Shown here piece after piece: positions 32,000-43,714 of a stretch of 64,000 nucleotides of DNA (position 1 is its first letter; every line of letters starts with the position of its first letter). The position numbers and the translations under genes were made by a program. The stretch lies in contig WPIO01000123.1 of the NCBI GenBank assembly GCA_009760855.2, positions 870,001 to 934,000 of the forward strand, given 5' to 3'. Origin of the DNA: Cristatella mucedo (taxonomy: Eukaryota; Bryozoa; Phylactolaemata; Cristatellidae). The notes under the pieces are model-generated. The model was not told where the DNA came from and searched no databases. It worked only from the letters and a program-made list of their open reading frames with translations.

Positions 32000-33150
32000 G
32001 AAGCATTTTACATAATGCATATTACAGTGAGAATGGCATTGCACTTTAAAAAAAGTGCGATGTAATACCTAATGCGTACTTTAGCTTTGCACAGTTGGTG
32101 CATTCGATTTGCGATGGATTGCAGAAGATTGCTGTATTGACACGAGCCTTTGCCGTTAATTGCAATGCAGTGACTGCGAGCTAGCATTATCAATGGAATT
32201 TTTGGTGTGCACCGGAAATACAGTATACACGAACGAGAGATCTAAATGAGAGCGTCACTATTTTTTTATAGGATGTGGTTCCACTTTTAATACGGCACAC
32301 TGTTACGCAAGAACAATATGATCTTCTCACACCTTCTTTGTTTCTAATTGTAACAGACAATCATAGATGGCTGTATTCTCTCGGGAAATGGCCGTCGATT
32401 GCCATGGATTGCCGTGGATTGCCCAAGGGTGAACGCGAAAAAGAACAGTACGTGCGCCCACAGTGCGAGTAGGGTGGTGAGATAATTACAAGTTCAACCT
32501 GCCAATTTCCACAAATTTGAACCAGATTGCTGCAGAGACCGAGCCATTGCTGTCGATTGCCGTGCATTGCCATTGATTGGGCCTTTGTCGATTGTATAAA
32601 AGGATGTGGCTGCACTTTTAATGCAGTGTAGTGCAATACGAAAGAAAAGTTGGAGCTTCTCTCCGTAACTGTCGGTGCATTTGTAACTGTCCGTTATGGA
32701 TTGTCGCAATTCCCCGGGCTATTGCCGTCAATAGTCTTGGGTTGCCGTCGCTTGAACGCGCACCATGGGTAAAAAATATGCGTGTACACAGGTAAATAAT
32801 CCGTGGAATGAGAGTAGTAGTTTTTTGCTGCCAGTCTTGTCAATTCTCCATGGATTTCGCTATCGTCCCCCACGATTGTTGTTGATTGCCTTGCATCGGT
32901 GACAGTTAACAGATATAGCATATTGAGGTTCCACGGTTTTACTTTGGACCCAGCGGAATACTATATGTAATGACAACTGTAGCTTCCGAGCTGCCAATTT
33001 CTCTTCAATTCGCTTGGAATTAGGGTATTGGCCCAGGACATTGCTGTCAATTGCCATTCATCGCTTGTGATTGTAAGTTCACGTTTGGCTTAAAGGATTT
33101 GATTGCATTTTCAACACAGTGGGCTGTGACAGGTAAGATATATTTTATCT
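32000..33150 (-). repeat. Satellite array in reverse orientation
   Basis: Repeated 'tcgattgccatggattgccg' type motifs and 'ggatgtggctgcacttttaa' at about 32270 and 32603 are the reverse complement of motifs in 30.7-31.6 kb. Units are diverged and of uneven spacing. Confidence 0.6.
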
Positions 33151-33254
33151 TGGCCCAGTCACTTTCCAGTCCTTTTCAAGAAGCTAAAAGTGCATAAATG
33201 TACCACAACATTTAGGTATTCCACGTGATGCATCATTTGGGCATTCCGTTGGCG

Positions 33255-33800
33255 CCACTTCTCGCCGACCTGCATTGGCTACCAGGACTTCAAGGTTTTG
33301 TCACTCACTTTTAGGTCACTTCATTCTTTGGCTCCAGCCACCCATCATATCTACTCTCCCACAGCGCCAAGCATCATACCACCTGCTTTTTGGAAACAGT
33401 TTACCTATACCTCGCACAAACGCCAAATCCTTTGAAGACCGGGCATTTAGTTCGTATGCTCCCAAAGCCTGGAACTCACTCCCGACTTGCATCACAACAT
33501 CCCTGATTTGACCACATTTAAAAAGAACTTACCCAAAAATATTTACCTATTTATGACAGCATTTAGTGGGTCCCTGTGATTTGTCCTTCATATGCTTATG
33601 CGTGCTGACACTGTGCATGCTGCCACTAACCACACTCGCATGCTGAACCTGTGCATGTCACCCTAACGATGTTATTCATGTTGTTTATCAAGCATGATAT
33701 TATTCACCATTCAATAGCATTTCCCTTTGCAGCAAATTTAAAGCGCCTAGAGAAAGAATGAGTTCTCTGAGGGTGCTTTATCAAGTGCACAATTATTATT
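33255..33800 (+). mobile_element. LINE family A copy, 3' end
   Basis: It covers part of the C-terminus (KSFEDRAFSSYAPKAWNSLP), 3' UTR and (ATT)n tail. Small deletions are visible relative to the copy at 630-1757. Confidence 0.75.
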
Positions 33801-34058
33801 ATTATTACTATTTTTACAAGTGAGTGCATCATCACCTGCTTCTGTGAGTGAGCGTATCTGTAGTTGTATTGCTTCGTTCCGTCGATCGCTTCTAAAAGAA
33901 TACATTTCCGGCAATTTGGCTAGCCTTGGTCGTCTTGAACAGCAATAAGTTATTTAATTAAATCTGGCAACCCAGATAGGTGCTAATGAACTAAGTAAAT
34001 ACAGGTTTTATTTTAAGCAACTTGGTAATTGCTCAACTATGGCTAAAAGAAGGGACGA

Positions 34059-34111
34059 AGTTTACCGGACATTACACACGAGCTCGGGCTCACACACGCT
34101 CTCGCGCTCAC

Positions 34112-34198
<87 letters not shown>

Positions 34199-34248
34199 AG
34201 CGCGAGAGCGTGTGTGAGCCCGAGCTCGTGTGTAATGTCCGGTAAACT
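34059..34248. repeat. Long perfect inverted repeat with CA/TA/TG centre
   Basis: Arms of about 55 bp (from 34059 and ending 34248; outer ends agtttaccgg and ccggtaaact) are exact reverse complements. The centre is a (CA)n-(TA)n-(TG)n microsatellite whose CA side is longer than the TG side. Symmetrical frames on both strands are artefacts of this symmetry. Confidence 0.95.
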
Positions 34249-34341
34249 CTTTCGGTCGAACCCACTGGCATAGGTGAAGCACCTGAATAGAGATCGAGTC
34301 CTCTAGGTGCTTCACCTATGCCAGTGGGTTCGACCGAAAGA
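34248..34341. repeat. Second perfect inverted repeat abutting the first
   Basis: The 37-bp arms (34248-34284 and 34305-34341) are exact reverse complements around a 20-base loop. The right arm and loop are part of a SINE family 2 copy, so the left arm looks like an inverted duplicate of it. Confidence 0.95.
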
Positions 34342-34378
34342 CCTCAGGCATCTGATACCTTCACCTTGACATCAATTG
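34285..34378 (-). mobile_element. SINE family 2 copy joined to the hairpins
   Basis: It has the LINE-like tail piece (gaatagagatcgagtcctct), then the reversed B-box-like stretch (gtgggttcgaccgaaagacc) and a diverged A-box side. Confidence 0.5.
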
Positions 34379-34993
34379 CTACGAGCACCATAGCGACCTG
34401 GAAAAACGATAGCCACCCGAAAAATCAGTTGTTTATTATTCGTTAATGGTCTTCCAGTTGGGCTTTGCTGGCTTGCAGCTGTAAGTATCTGTGGACGTTA
34501 CTATACTGGCTGGCATTAACCAGTTGTGGATGAGGCACGTCTTGCAAGGTTTGTCATGGCTTTCAAAGCAGAGTACTCTGCATATCAATGATATTTCTTT
34601 TTGGTAAACGTAACGTCGTCAGTTGCTTGTCGTTCCGATTTCTACATTTCAGCACTTCTCACAGAAACGGATGACCATTGATGGGCAGATCGGGCTGAAT
34701 GGTAAACTCATGCTGGAACCGTAATCTCAAGCGTCGTTCCTGATTCTCTGCGTTATCTTCAACCTAAGGAACCCTCATTCTCCGGCAGTTTAAGCAGAGG
34801 CAAGGTCGTCAGGTGATCGCTGTGGCAATTTTTACAAAGTGCAGCGATTCTCCCACCAGCTAACGACCATCGGTTGGGCAGACTGGGCTGCATTGCACTA
34901 AGGAGGGAAGATGTGGGCATCGTTTTTATATGCAATTGATGGAATCGCTACGTCGGCTCGAACCAGTATCCTACTCCCTGGACACTCTACGGT

Positions 34994-35690
34994 CTAATTT
35001 ATCAAACTAGGTTGGTGGCACCCGAATATCGATGGCGTGAATCGTTTCTGCTTCATCTTCAGCACGACGAGCTTCGGTGTCGTACGAAATCGGTGTCGGG
35101 GTCCTGCTTCGCCCCTGACGCAGCTCTCAATGTCCCACTCAGCCTGCAGCAGCTTTTGGTGCTCTGCACTCCGGCGATGAAACGCCCGCCGACTTTCTTT
35201 TCCTTCGAAGACTTTAAATCTGTAGATGAAACGAGACATCGAATCTGTAGATGTTCAACTGCAAACGAGTAAAACACACATGCTTTTTCAAATGTTGACA
35301 GTCCGGCCTCTGGTGATTAAGAGCCTCGCAAGAAGCACAACGTAGCCCTTTGGTGTGACTCTGATAGCGAAGCTTGTCAACATCTATAGCTAAACGAGTT
35401 TGGGCTGTATACTGGGCTTCTTTCTGTTATTACTCAGCGACGGTTTCAACGTTAATAGCTGTGTCAAGCGCCAAGCCTGCCTCACGTAGCAGGCTGCATC
35501 GCAGATAATGCCAGCCGGTTCAGTATGGCGTGGCATTCTATAAAGCCACCAAAGTTGCAGTTCGCAGCACTAGGCCTTAGCTGTGACACAAAATCACGTT
35601 TCGGCTCATATCGGGGAGAAATCAGGTTAGGGTCCACAAACACCATGGAGTCACTCGATGCCGCTCTCCAGCGTTGGACGAAGTAAAAAT
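34994..35690 (-). pseudogene. Gypsy-type gag relic
   Basis: Reading leftwards from about 35690 in broken frames: a capsid-end pattern ('KRDFVSQLRPSAANCNFGGF'), then a zinc-knuckle-like Cys pattern (LRCASCEALNHQRPDCQHL) near 35330-35380, then a basic region in an 81-codon frame (35239-34994). Several stops interrupt it and no pol is seen next to it. Based on motif order only. Confidence 0.45.
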
Positions 35691-35699
35691 TTACTTTTT

Positions 35700-36684
35700 C
35701 AAAGTTGTAAATCTACCGCCAATCTGTTTGAATTAGGAATGTAACTAAATTCTCAGATATACAGGCATAGCTTGTCTTTTATAGTGCCTATTCTTTTTTC
35801 TCAGCTTAGATGACCTCAACAGAAAAGGCTCAAGACATGAAGCGACTCTAATTTGACTTTTTAAGAGTTAACACGTTCATAGTTTCAGTACTTCAGGTTT
35901 CTCCTACAGTAGGTAAGTGCGAAAAAATCTGAGCCATCAAACCGGTAGTATAAAAGGCTCCATATGTAAAAAAATAGCTCCTGTAGTGAAGACTGTAACG
36001 GATATTTCCTGCTTAATGATTAATGGTGCTACTGTTAGATGTGGTACAAAAATCTATTCAAAGCAACCGTCCACTCCTTATTAGGGTATTATATCGAAAT
36101 CACTGATATTTAATATATCCAAAACCTTGAATAAGATACCTTGAAGGCTGCACGTGAGAAAAGTGTTGTAAAAATTGTCCCTTTAGCCAGAGGTGAAACT
36201 TGTTCAACGCTTTCACTCCAGGCTTACACTGATCGTCAAAATATGTTAACTGCTTTAGCTGTACACTTTAACAGGAAAATATCGCCTAGTTCTATGTTTT
36301 GGCGACTTTTGAAAATATTGTCACTAACCAGCATGTAACGCACATTGATGATAACAATTGAATTGTTTGAAAAAGATTAGTGCTGAGTCAAAACAAAATT
36401 AGTCAAATAAAAACTCTCCTAGACATGACAAACATCATTTGAGGCACCAACAATGGCGGGAACATCACTCCAAATGTACTTTTGGATCTCAATGCTACTT
36501 TAGATACTAAAGACTGCATAATCATACTTTGAAGACGGGGAGTCACGATCGGTGTGTCGGACGGGGCCACACCATTATTTATGTCGTTCTTAATTCGTTT
36601 CGATTGTTGGTCAAACTCAGCCACCTGATAATTACTCGTTGTGACTCGCTTGCAAGCGATCTTAGTAGCTTGCTGTTAGAATAA
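35700..36684. other. No gene recognised
   Basis: The stretch is AT-rich. A 73-codon minus-strand frame at 36403-36624 ends in a hydrophobic stretch but has no recognised domain. Confidence 0.35.
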
Positions 36685-37840
36685 TAATAGTAATGCACTT
36701 GATGAAGCACCCTCAGTGAGCTCAATCTCTTTCTGGGTGCTTTACATTTGCTACGGCGGGAAACGCGATTGGATGGTGAGTAGTATTATGCTTGATAAAC
36801 ATGAACACTGTGGTTATTCGTGACATGCACACGGTAAGCGTACGAGTGTGTTTAGTGGCAGCATGCACAGTGTCAGCACGCATAAGCCCATGAGTGACGA
36901 ATCAGAGGGATCCACAAAATGCTTTCCTCAATTGGCATGGTTTAAAGTTTTTTTTTAATGTGGCTAAGTCAGGGGATGTTACGAAAGTCGGGAGGAAGTT
37001 CCATGCTTTGGGAACATGCAAACTAGATGCATGGTCTCCATAGGATTTGAGGTTCGCACGAGGTATTGGTTAACTGCTGTTTACCGAAAAGCGAGTTGTA
37101 CTATGCTTGGCCTGGTTGGGGAGTACATCTGAGAGATAGATTGGAGCCAAAGCATGATGACACCTAACGATGAGTGACACAACCTTGAGGTTAATCCGTT
37201 GCTTGACTGGTAGCCAGTGTACGTCGGCGAGAAGTAGTGTGATGTGGCAACTGCAACGCTCACGTCAAACAAGCCTAGCTGAAGAGTTTTGCACCGGCTG
37301 TAATCGCCTGATTGCACATGCCAGTAGGCCAGAGAGCACTGAGTTGCAGAAGTCAAGACGGAATGTTACAAATGCATGGACCAACTTAGACGTGATATCC
37401 TTATCTAAACACGCCCGAATTTTAGAAATGTTATGTAGCTGAAGTAGGCAGACTTGATTGTGGAGCTGATGTAGTCGTCTAGCAAAACCGTACTTTGTAA
37501 CATGCTACCTAGATTTCGAGAGCTGATTCAGCAGGAGATAGGCCAGCAGAGCCATTTTTGAGGGTCAGCCTTTCCAATTACTGAATCACACTGGGTTTGC
37601 CCATAACTATTGGGTTAGTTTTATCATCGTTTTGTTCGAGAAAATTTGCTTCCATCCATGTGCGGAGGTCACCAATACTTGCAGCAAGTGAGTTTAGAGA
37701 ATTTGAGTTGCTCGAAACCTGAGAGGGTTCAAAGCAAAAGTAAAACTGAGTTTCATCCGCATAGAAGTGAAAGCCTAAACTGTGCCTGGCAATAACAACA
37801 GCAAGACTGAGAGTATAAAACGTGAGAAGATTTTGGATTG
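36685..37840 (-). mobile_element. LINE family A copy, decayed
   Basis: The reversed (A/T) tail at about 36685, 3' UTR, C-terminus (SAYWHVQSGDYSRCKTLQLG region), thumb and an RT box reading FYADET instead of FYADDT near 37760 are recognisable. Frames are broken. Confidence 0.75.
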
Positions 37841-38027
37841 TGATTTGAACTTCAGTACGAGATCACTAGTGACCTGTCCGAATGTAGACGTTGAGGTGCA
37901 GCCAGGTATCGAGAAGTGTATTCTAGGAGGAATGTTGTCATCGCAGTGATAGGCTACCTGAACTTGCCTATCTTCTGCAAAAGGAATCGAGAGAAGCGAT
38001 CGGTTACATTATCATAAGGATTTTCAG

Positions 38028-38292
38028 TCAACTGCTCTCCTGCTGCTGACTCTGGCTCATCCTTTTCAGAGGTCCTAAGCTGCTACTTCCATGCTATTCA
38101 CTACGTCAGCTGCTGCCCTGACTCTGCTATGCTTCCAACTTTCTCTTTGTTGCGTGAGTCAAAGCCTGTTTGCTACCGAATGCGTTCCGAAAGCCGCTTA
38201 GGTTATGAGTGCGATAAAAAAAAGTCTCTTAAATAACATCCATGTGGTCTTGATGATTTTGTGGAGTTACAGATGGAGATACATTATATTAG
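38028..38292 (+). mobile_element. LINE family B 3' end
   Basis: C-terminus (CPDSAMLPTFSLLRES) and tail ending 'gatggagatacattatatta'. Confidence 0.65.
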
Positions 38293-38744
38293 GTAAGGAC
38301 TAATCTGAGAGCCGTTGAGGAAATGGTTCATCGTTGACATAAGCATTTTTGGTCGTCTAACTAAGGTACTGTAGTAAGTGATTCAAGTTATGACATCACC
38401 TATAACTTCTATACTAAAAATACCGATCGCATTTGTATTTTACGCCATCGGAATGTGCTGCAGATAACCCGAATGCTTGACTTGGAGACATTCGATTCTG
38501 GATACCCTCAATTGTCCTCATGCTAAATGATGACGAAGCCTAATTGCTACTCACTTGACCCTCTAAAAGTTCGGCTAGACTAGATCACTGCTCTTCCAAC
38601 AGATGATTCTGTTGTGCGACAGTCACCGCGTGATCACAATAGAGGTGGCTGTATTATTGTAATTCTGTTTTGGCGACAGCGAAACCGACTAGGCCGCTGT
38701 AGATGTTAATGACGATCAAACAACGCATTGATATATCTCTTCAT

Positions 38745-38900
38745 TCTTAATCTATCTATCAGATCTACTCCATCATCAAGCGAAGCACCGTATCGCTCCT
38801 CTTTCGAATTTAATTATTTTGTCTATACATCGTGCAAACATGAAATCCTTTTGAGATCGTGCCTCTTGTTACTCAGCTAAGCGTCATACCTTTTGTCAGT
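38745..38900 (+). mobile_element. LINE family A relic
   Basis: Diverged 'YLSDLLHHQAKHRIAP' and 'KSF' region; no tail. Confidence 0.45.
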
Positions 38901-39252
38901 TGTTGGAGATTAAATCTCTAGTTTACCAAATAAGCACCTAAATCTGCTAAACTGTGGGTGGCAGTAGGAAGCTCCTGCATAGCACTCATTCGTTGTAGCT
39001 ATGTAGAGTCACTTACTGAGGAACTTTACATTACAATACTAATGCTTAGTTCGGAGCATCATAAATGCATGTGTTAAAGGTAACTCCTGACTGCCCTTAG
39101 CTGGTCACAAATAAAAGTCAAGGTGATATGATATTCGTGGTACGTTGGTGCTCGGACTTTATTGAAGGATGAAAGCAGTGACAGATCTCGTGATTTTAAA
39201 CAAAGTAGCTTCTATAACTGGCTGTTGAAACGGTTGATTACACAGCAGGAAG

Positions 39253-39471
39253 TCACTCCTCAAAGTACTTTAGAGGTCCTTGATCAAATTCCTCTCGACT
39301 TCTTTCCGGCCTCCTCCTGAAAAAAGTCACTACATTGGCAATAGCTAGGCTATCATTTCGGAAAACAAGTACAGGCCAGATAATGGTAAACAGTGACTTG
39401 AATTCAATAACATTTTGAGCCGAGCCAAAAAAACTAGAGAGCTGAAGAGTCTCACATTTTACGATAGCCAT
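39253..39471 (-). CDS. Unrecognised 72-codon open frame
   Basis: It starts with ATG (39471) and encodes a hydrophobic middle (SLFTIIWPVLVF) followed by an Arg/Glu-rich end (FFRRRPERSREEFDQG). No family is recognised and no splice or promoter evidence is seen. It could be a diverged exon or chance. Confidence 0.2.
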   Translation of the reverse strand: MAIVKCETLQLSSFFGSAQNVIEFKSLFTIIWPVLVFRNDSLAIANVVTFFRRRPERSREEFDQGPLKYFEE

Positions 39472-39721
39472 GACAGTTCTTTAAAGTATAAATAAGTATA
39501 TTGTTCACAATTTATTACGCAAGTTTAAAAAATTCCCAGTCTGCGCTGTAGAATAGTGTCAAACATACTTCTTATACCGATAATAGATAAGTAAGATTAA
39601 TTTGCATTACATAATGATGGCTTTTTAACATTACTAAAACATTGCTAAATCTCTTAGCGGGAGCTTTGAACTGCCAGAGAAACATGTCAGCCTAAATTCT
39701 TAACAATAGCAGTATTTGCTC

Positions 39722-40345
39722 AATGTTATGTTATATCTCCGTCTGTAACTCCACAATGCCACAAAGACCACGAGGGTATTGCTCAAGAGAGTTTTGTATA
39801 GCCCACTCACAGCCGAAGCATCTTTCGGTACGCATTCGGTAGCCAATGGATTTCGTTTCACACAACGCAGAGAATATGGGAAGAAATATGACAGTCAGGA
39901 CATTAGTTGAGGTAGTGAGAAACATGGAAGTAGCAGCTCAGGACCACTGGAAATGATGAGCCATATTCCGAAGCAGAAGAGTAGTTGTCGTTGCATAACC
40001 ACCATGGAAGTAAGTTCCACAATGTAGGACCTGCAGAGCTGAAGCTTCTTTTGCCAAAAATCTTTAAGCAGAGGAATTGAGCAGCTAATTTCTTGACCAT
40101 ATAGAGCTGAGAGAATGAGGAGGCTGAAACTAGTGCAGCAGTTCAGCTAGTTGTAGAGGAGCCAAGCCTTAGGGGGGCCGTGTGTGTCAGCCTAAGGACT
40201 TTGCTCTGTATCGGCTGACCAACCGGCAGCTATGTGAGTTCTTTTAGCAAAGGAAACTCATGGTCAAACATCGGTATTTGCAAACTAGCCTTGCAAACAT
40301 ACTCATAGCCAGCTGCAGCTGCCTAGTTTTTTTTCGGTATCCCGG
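39722..40345 (-). mobile_element. LINE family B, outer copy of a triple nest (part 1)
   Basis: This is a decayed minus-strand C-terminus and 3' end. The copy continues at about 40436-40520 and 40885-40985 after two insertions. Confidence 0.65.
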
Positions 40346-40432
40346 TTAATATTAATAATAATTCACTTGATAAAGCGCCCTCAGAGAACTTAATCTCTCT
40401 CTAGGCGCTTTACATTTGCTGTAAAGTGATAA
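40346..40432 (-). mobile_element. LINE family A tail inserted in the nest
   Basis: Only the reversed ATT-like tail plus 'aaagcgccctcagagaac' and 'aggcgctttacatttgctg' are present, a very short 3' insertion. Confidence 0.65.
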
Positions 40433-40527
40433 GATGGATTTACAATAATCCAGCCGCGACGGAAATAAGGAGCTAGTTGCATTTTTGCTGGCCACTGCGG
40501 AGAACTAGCTCATTAGTTGTGGCTCGG

Positions 40528-40880
40528 CTTGATGATTGTACTTTCCTTTTGCTTTTTGCAAAAACTTGAGCTCTGCAGGTCCTGACTGTGGAACTCGCTT
40601 CTAAGGTAATTATGAGACGGTAAATATTATACTCATGCCGATGATGGCTCATCCTTTTCAGCAGTCCTGAGCTTCTACTCCCATGCCCCTCACTACCTCA
40701 ACTGGTTCGCTGACTCTGCTATGCTTCCCAATTTCTCTTCGTTGCATGATATGAAGTCTCTTAACTACCGAATGAATACCGAAAGCCACTTAGGCTGTGA
40801 GTGGGCTATACAAAAATCTTCGCCGTAACACCCATATAGTCTGTGTGGCTCTGTGGAGTTACAGATGGGGATACATTACA
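40528..40880 (+). mobile_element. LINE family B inserted in the opposite direction in the nest
   Basis: From 'GSARLDDC'-like sequence to 'LGCEWAIQK' and the tail 'gatggggatacattacagat'. An internal deletion removes much of the C-terminal coding. Confidence 0.6.
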
Positions 40881-41042
40881 GATACAACTCCTAATCCTGG
40901 ATAGAGATTAGAAGTAAGGGCGAGCTGTGGCAGCAGGCTACATAACAAAGCTGTTGCAACCGTCTTTGATAACACAAGCATGTAAAGCAGCAATAGCACT
41001 AACAGACTATGCAACGATTGTTTTACTTGCTCCATTAAATGA

Positions 41043-41222
41043 GCCGTAATGGCTTACTAGGTAAGGTATTTGCTTTCACAGCCTCGGTCGCGAGGTCGTG
41101 GGTTTGATTCCTGCGGTTGGCGACTCTTTATCGCCACTGCAAGCGGTGGTAATAACCACAAGGGCTCTACTGTCGCTATACAAAAGAGGCTGTTAAATCA
41201 GCTAGTATTTATTTATTTATTA
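41043..41222 (+). mobile_element. SINE family 1, best-preserved copy
   Basis: A box tggcttactagg (41050-41061) and B box ggtttgattcc (41101-41111) have tRNA-like spacing. The body ('actgcaagcggtggtaataa', 'agggctctactgtcgctata') is followed by 'aatcagctagtatt' and a (TTTA)n tail. RNA polymerase III transcription is expected from this layout. Confidence 0.8.
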
Positions 41223-42461
41223 TTTAAGTGAAGTGACTCAATAACAGAATAGCCCGTAAAAGCCGAGGAATTTACAAGTGATACATTTAAGTTGGCAAAG
41301 GAATAACATCAAAATCCTGGTTTCGGAAAATTGAAATGGCTTAATAATCTATGCCCCAGTTCGTGGTTAGCTTTCGCGAAATGTATATGTTGGTCGTGGC
41401 TTCTGACAAAAATAGTAGGCTGTGGACCACAAAATGTATTTGAAGAACGGTAAGGTGACTAAAAGACAGACAGCTAGTTGGAGATTTCAATGAAAACAAT
41501 CAATGATAATATCGCTAGGCTGATGCTAGAAAAAGAATCAATCTGCAGGCCGGGCATACGTTTTTTAAACCAATTCAATATTTTATGAGGATGGTTAAAC
41601 GTGAAAAAATTTCAAGCGATTTCACAGCTAAATTAAAGACGGCAAATCCGAGAAGCTACTAAATTTCGCATTGTTTTTAGACGTTAATGATTCATAATAT
41701 TAAGAAATGCATTCGTGTAGCACCCCAGAGACCACAACTCTCTTTAGATACTTTACATAAACTCGGATGATGTGATTGTGTTAATCTCCTTTACATCTTC
41801 CAAAGCTTCGATTCTCTACCCACTCGCGCTAAGAAGTACAAATTACCTGAGCTTTATTGGACGAAACCAAACACCGGATACACTTCTAGATTCTACGTCA
41901 GACTTGTAAATCACTTCATTCGCTCACACCGGCTTACCTATACGATCTTCTAACTCTTAGGATTTGCAATACTGGATAACTATAATGTAGTCATTATACC
42001 ATTTCTCGAGAGACCTTCTATTCATTTTAGTCCCAGCTGTCATCCGTTCTAATCAGAATTTATGCTTATAGTTCATAGTTAAACATAATTATTCTTTCTT
42101 TTGTGTGCTTTGTATGTGCATCTATGCGTGACTCCAAAACAGTTTACTACCCAGAAGTTTTCCCAACTGGTAGATATACATGCCATGTTTACTTCACAGC
42201 GATGTCCCTTATTGCTTGCTTTTGCATGGTCGATACAGATCACGAAAGTAACCGCAGTGCAAAGATAATCTTGACTTCAAGTAAACAAGTTTTGCATAAA
42301 GAATAAGTAATGCCATGCAAGAAAACTAATATTGGTTTAAATAAATTTAGGCTTTTGATATTTAGCTCATGAGCAAAATCTCTGGTTTTTGTCGTATATA
42401 CTTTCACAAGGGCTAGCTTACTGAACACTCACCTAAGCTTACTTATTGCAGTCTCACCAGG
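41223..42461. other. Gene-free stretch
   Basis: No coding or repeat match is recognised. If the CARD gene extends leftwards, this would be intronic. Confidence 0.35.
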
Positions 42462-42545
42462 ACCAGCAAATGTAAAGAGCCTAGACAGACAGTGAGTTCT
42501 CTAAGGGAGCTTTATCTAGTGTATTATTATTATTATTATCATTAT
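42462..42545 (+). mobile_element. LINE family A tail
   Basis: Only 'agcaaatgtaaagagcctag', 'agtgagttctctaagggagc' and an ATT tail are present. Confidence 0.65.
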
Positions 42546-42829
42546 AGCATACCACATATCATGGAATAAATGGTTACGTAGAAAAAAATCCTAATTTACT
42601 TGTGATTCATGCAGGCTCAATCATTAGACACTCACAACAAATACCCCCTCTAATCACACCGGTTAGCTCACTTGACACTCACTCCGGCTCAATAATTAGA
42701 GGTAGGGAAATCGCTCACACTAAAGTAACCCGGGCTAGCTTACATGACACTCAGGAGTGCTCAATCACTGAACAATCACCCGACATCACCCAATAAAAAC
42801 TCATTCCGACTTCCTCACCGGAGACTTAC

Positions 42830-43000
42830 CTGAGCTAGCTCAGCTCGTCTTTGTTGTACCTTCTGTTGTATCTCATTTGCAGCATCGTAAGCTTCTGCCT
42901 CATTAAATGCAGCAACAACGATCTCACTCAAATTAAAACTCTTTCTCTTCAGTTTTTCGAAAAGTAAATCTACTTTTTCAGTTCTAGTTAATTTGTCTAC
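42830..43000 (-). CDS. CARD-like domain, second half (internal exon)
   Basis: The exon is bounded by a strong acceptor (tttattttgcag before 43000) and a strong donor (CTCAG then gtaagt after 42830). It is 171 bp, 57 codons, phase 0 at both ends. It encodes VDKLTRTEKVDLLFEKLKRK, then SFNLSEIVVAAFNEAEAYDA, then a helix with QQKVQQRRAELAQ. This fits helices 4-6 of a CARD: the basic/polar 'r.ekv..Ll..L..k' helix, then the 'f...i..af.e...yd.A.ei' helices. CARDs are six-helix death-fold domains that mediate homotypic assembly in apoptosis and innate immune signalling. The first half is probably the exon at 50550-50710; the 7.5-kb intron between is full of LINEs and SINEs. Assignment is by pattern. 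Confidence 0.65.
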
Positions 43001-43227
43001 CTGCAAAATAAACAGGTTTTGAGTCAAAACAATATGAAGCAAAGACGGCTTGAACTGAGCTAAATCTGACTTGAATGCATTCTCGTTTACGTCTGAACAC
43101 ACAATAATGTCAAGTTGTTATGCACGCACTGTATGATAAGTTTTCAGCTTGTGGCCTTATAAAAGAGGTAAACGTACTGGCTATTGTAGTATTAACAAAA
43201 GAGTAATAACTATTCCATGAAGTTAAT
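43001..43227. other. Intron sequence, nothing recognised
   Basis: This lies just upstream of the exon on the minus strand. No further coding is seen. Confidence 0.4.
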
Positions 43228-43690
43228 ATTAATATTAATAATACACTTGGTAAAGCGCCCTCAGAGAACTCAATCTCTTCCTAGGCACTTTGCATTTGCT
43301 GTAAAGAGAAACGCGATTGAATCGTTAGTAATATCATGCTTGATAAACAACATGAACAACGTGGTTAGGGGTGACATGCACAGGGTCAGCATGCAAATGT
43401 GGTTAGTGGCAGCATGCAAATGTGGTTAGTGGCAGCATGCACAGTGTCATCAGGCATAAGCACATAAAGGACGAACAAACGGACCCCCTAAATGCTGCCC
43501 TAAATAGGTAAGTATTTTAAGGTAAGTCCTTTTTAAACGTGGTCAAGTCAGGGGATGTTCAGACGCAAGTCGGGAGGGTGTTCCAGGATTTTGGAGCCTA
43601 CGAACTAAATGCAGGTCTCCAATGGATTTTAGGTGTGTACGAGGTAAACCAGTTGTGTTCCTTAAAATGCTACTTATTTTCATGATTAAA
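43228..43690 (-). mobile_element. LINE family A 3' end
   Basis: It has the reversed tail, a 3' UTR with a locally duplicated 'gcatgcaaatgtggttagtg' block (about 43395-43440), and part of the C-terminus. Confidence 0.7.
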
Positions 43691-43714
43691 TAATTTTATA
43701 AAAGACACAACCTA

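Noticed and set aside
30700-33150. CRISPR-like array
   Set aside because: Units are long, diverged and contiguous, with no short constant repeat and unique spacers. The context is an animal genome.
34022-34315. Four mirror-image frames with HTHTHT and YIYIYI runs
   Set aside because: They come from the symmetric hairpin and its CA/TA/TG microsatellite.
41043-41115. Possible tRNA gene
   Set aside because: A and B boxes are present, but it continues into the same body and tail as five other copies, which marks it as a SINE. I could not fold a proper anticodon arm.
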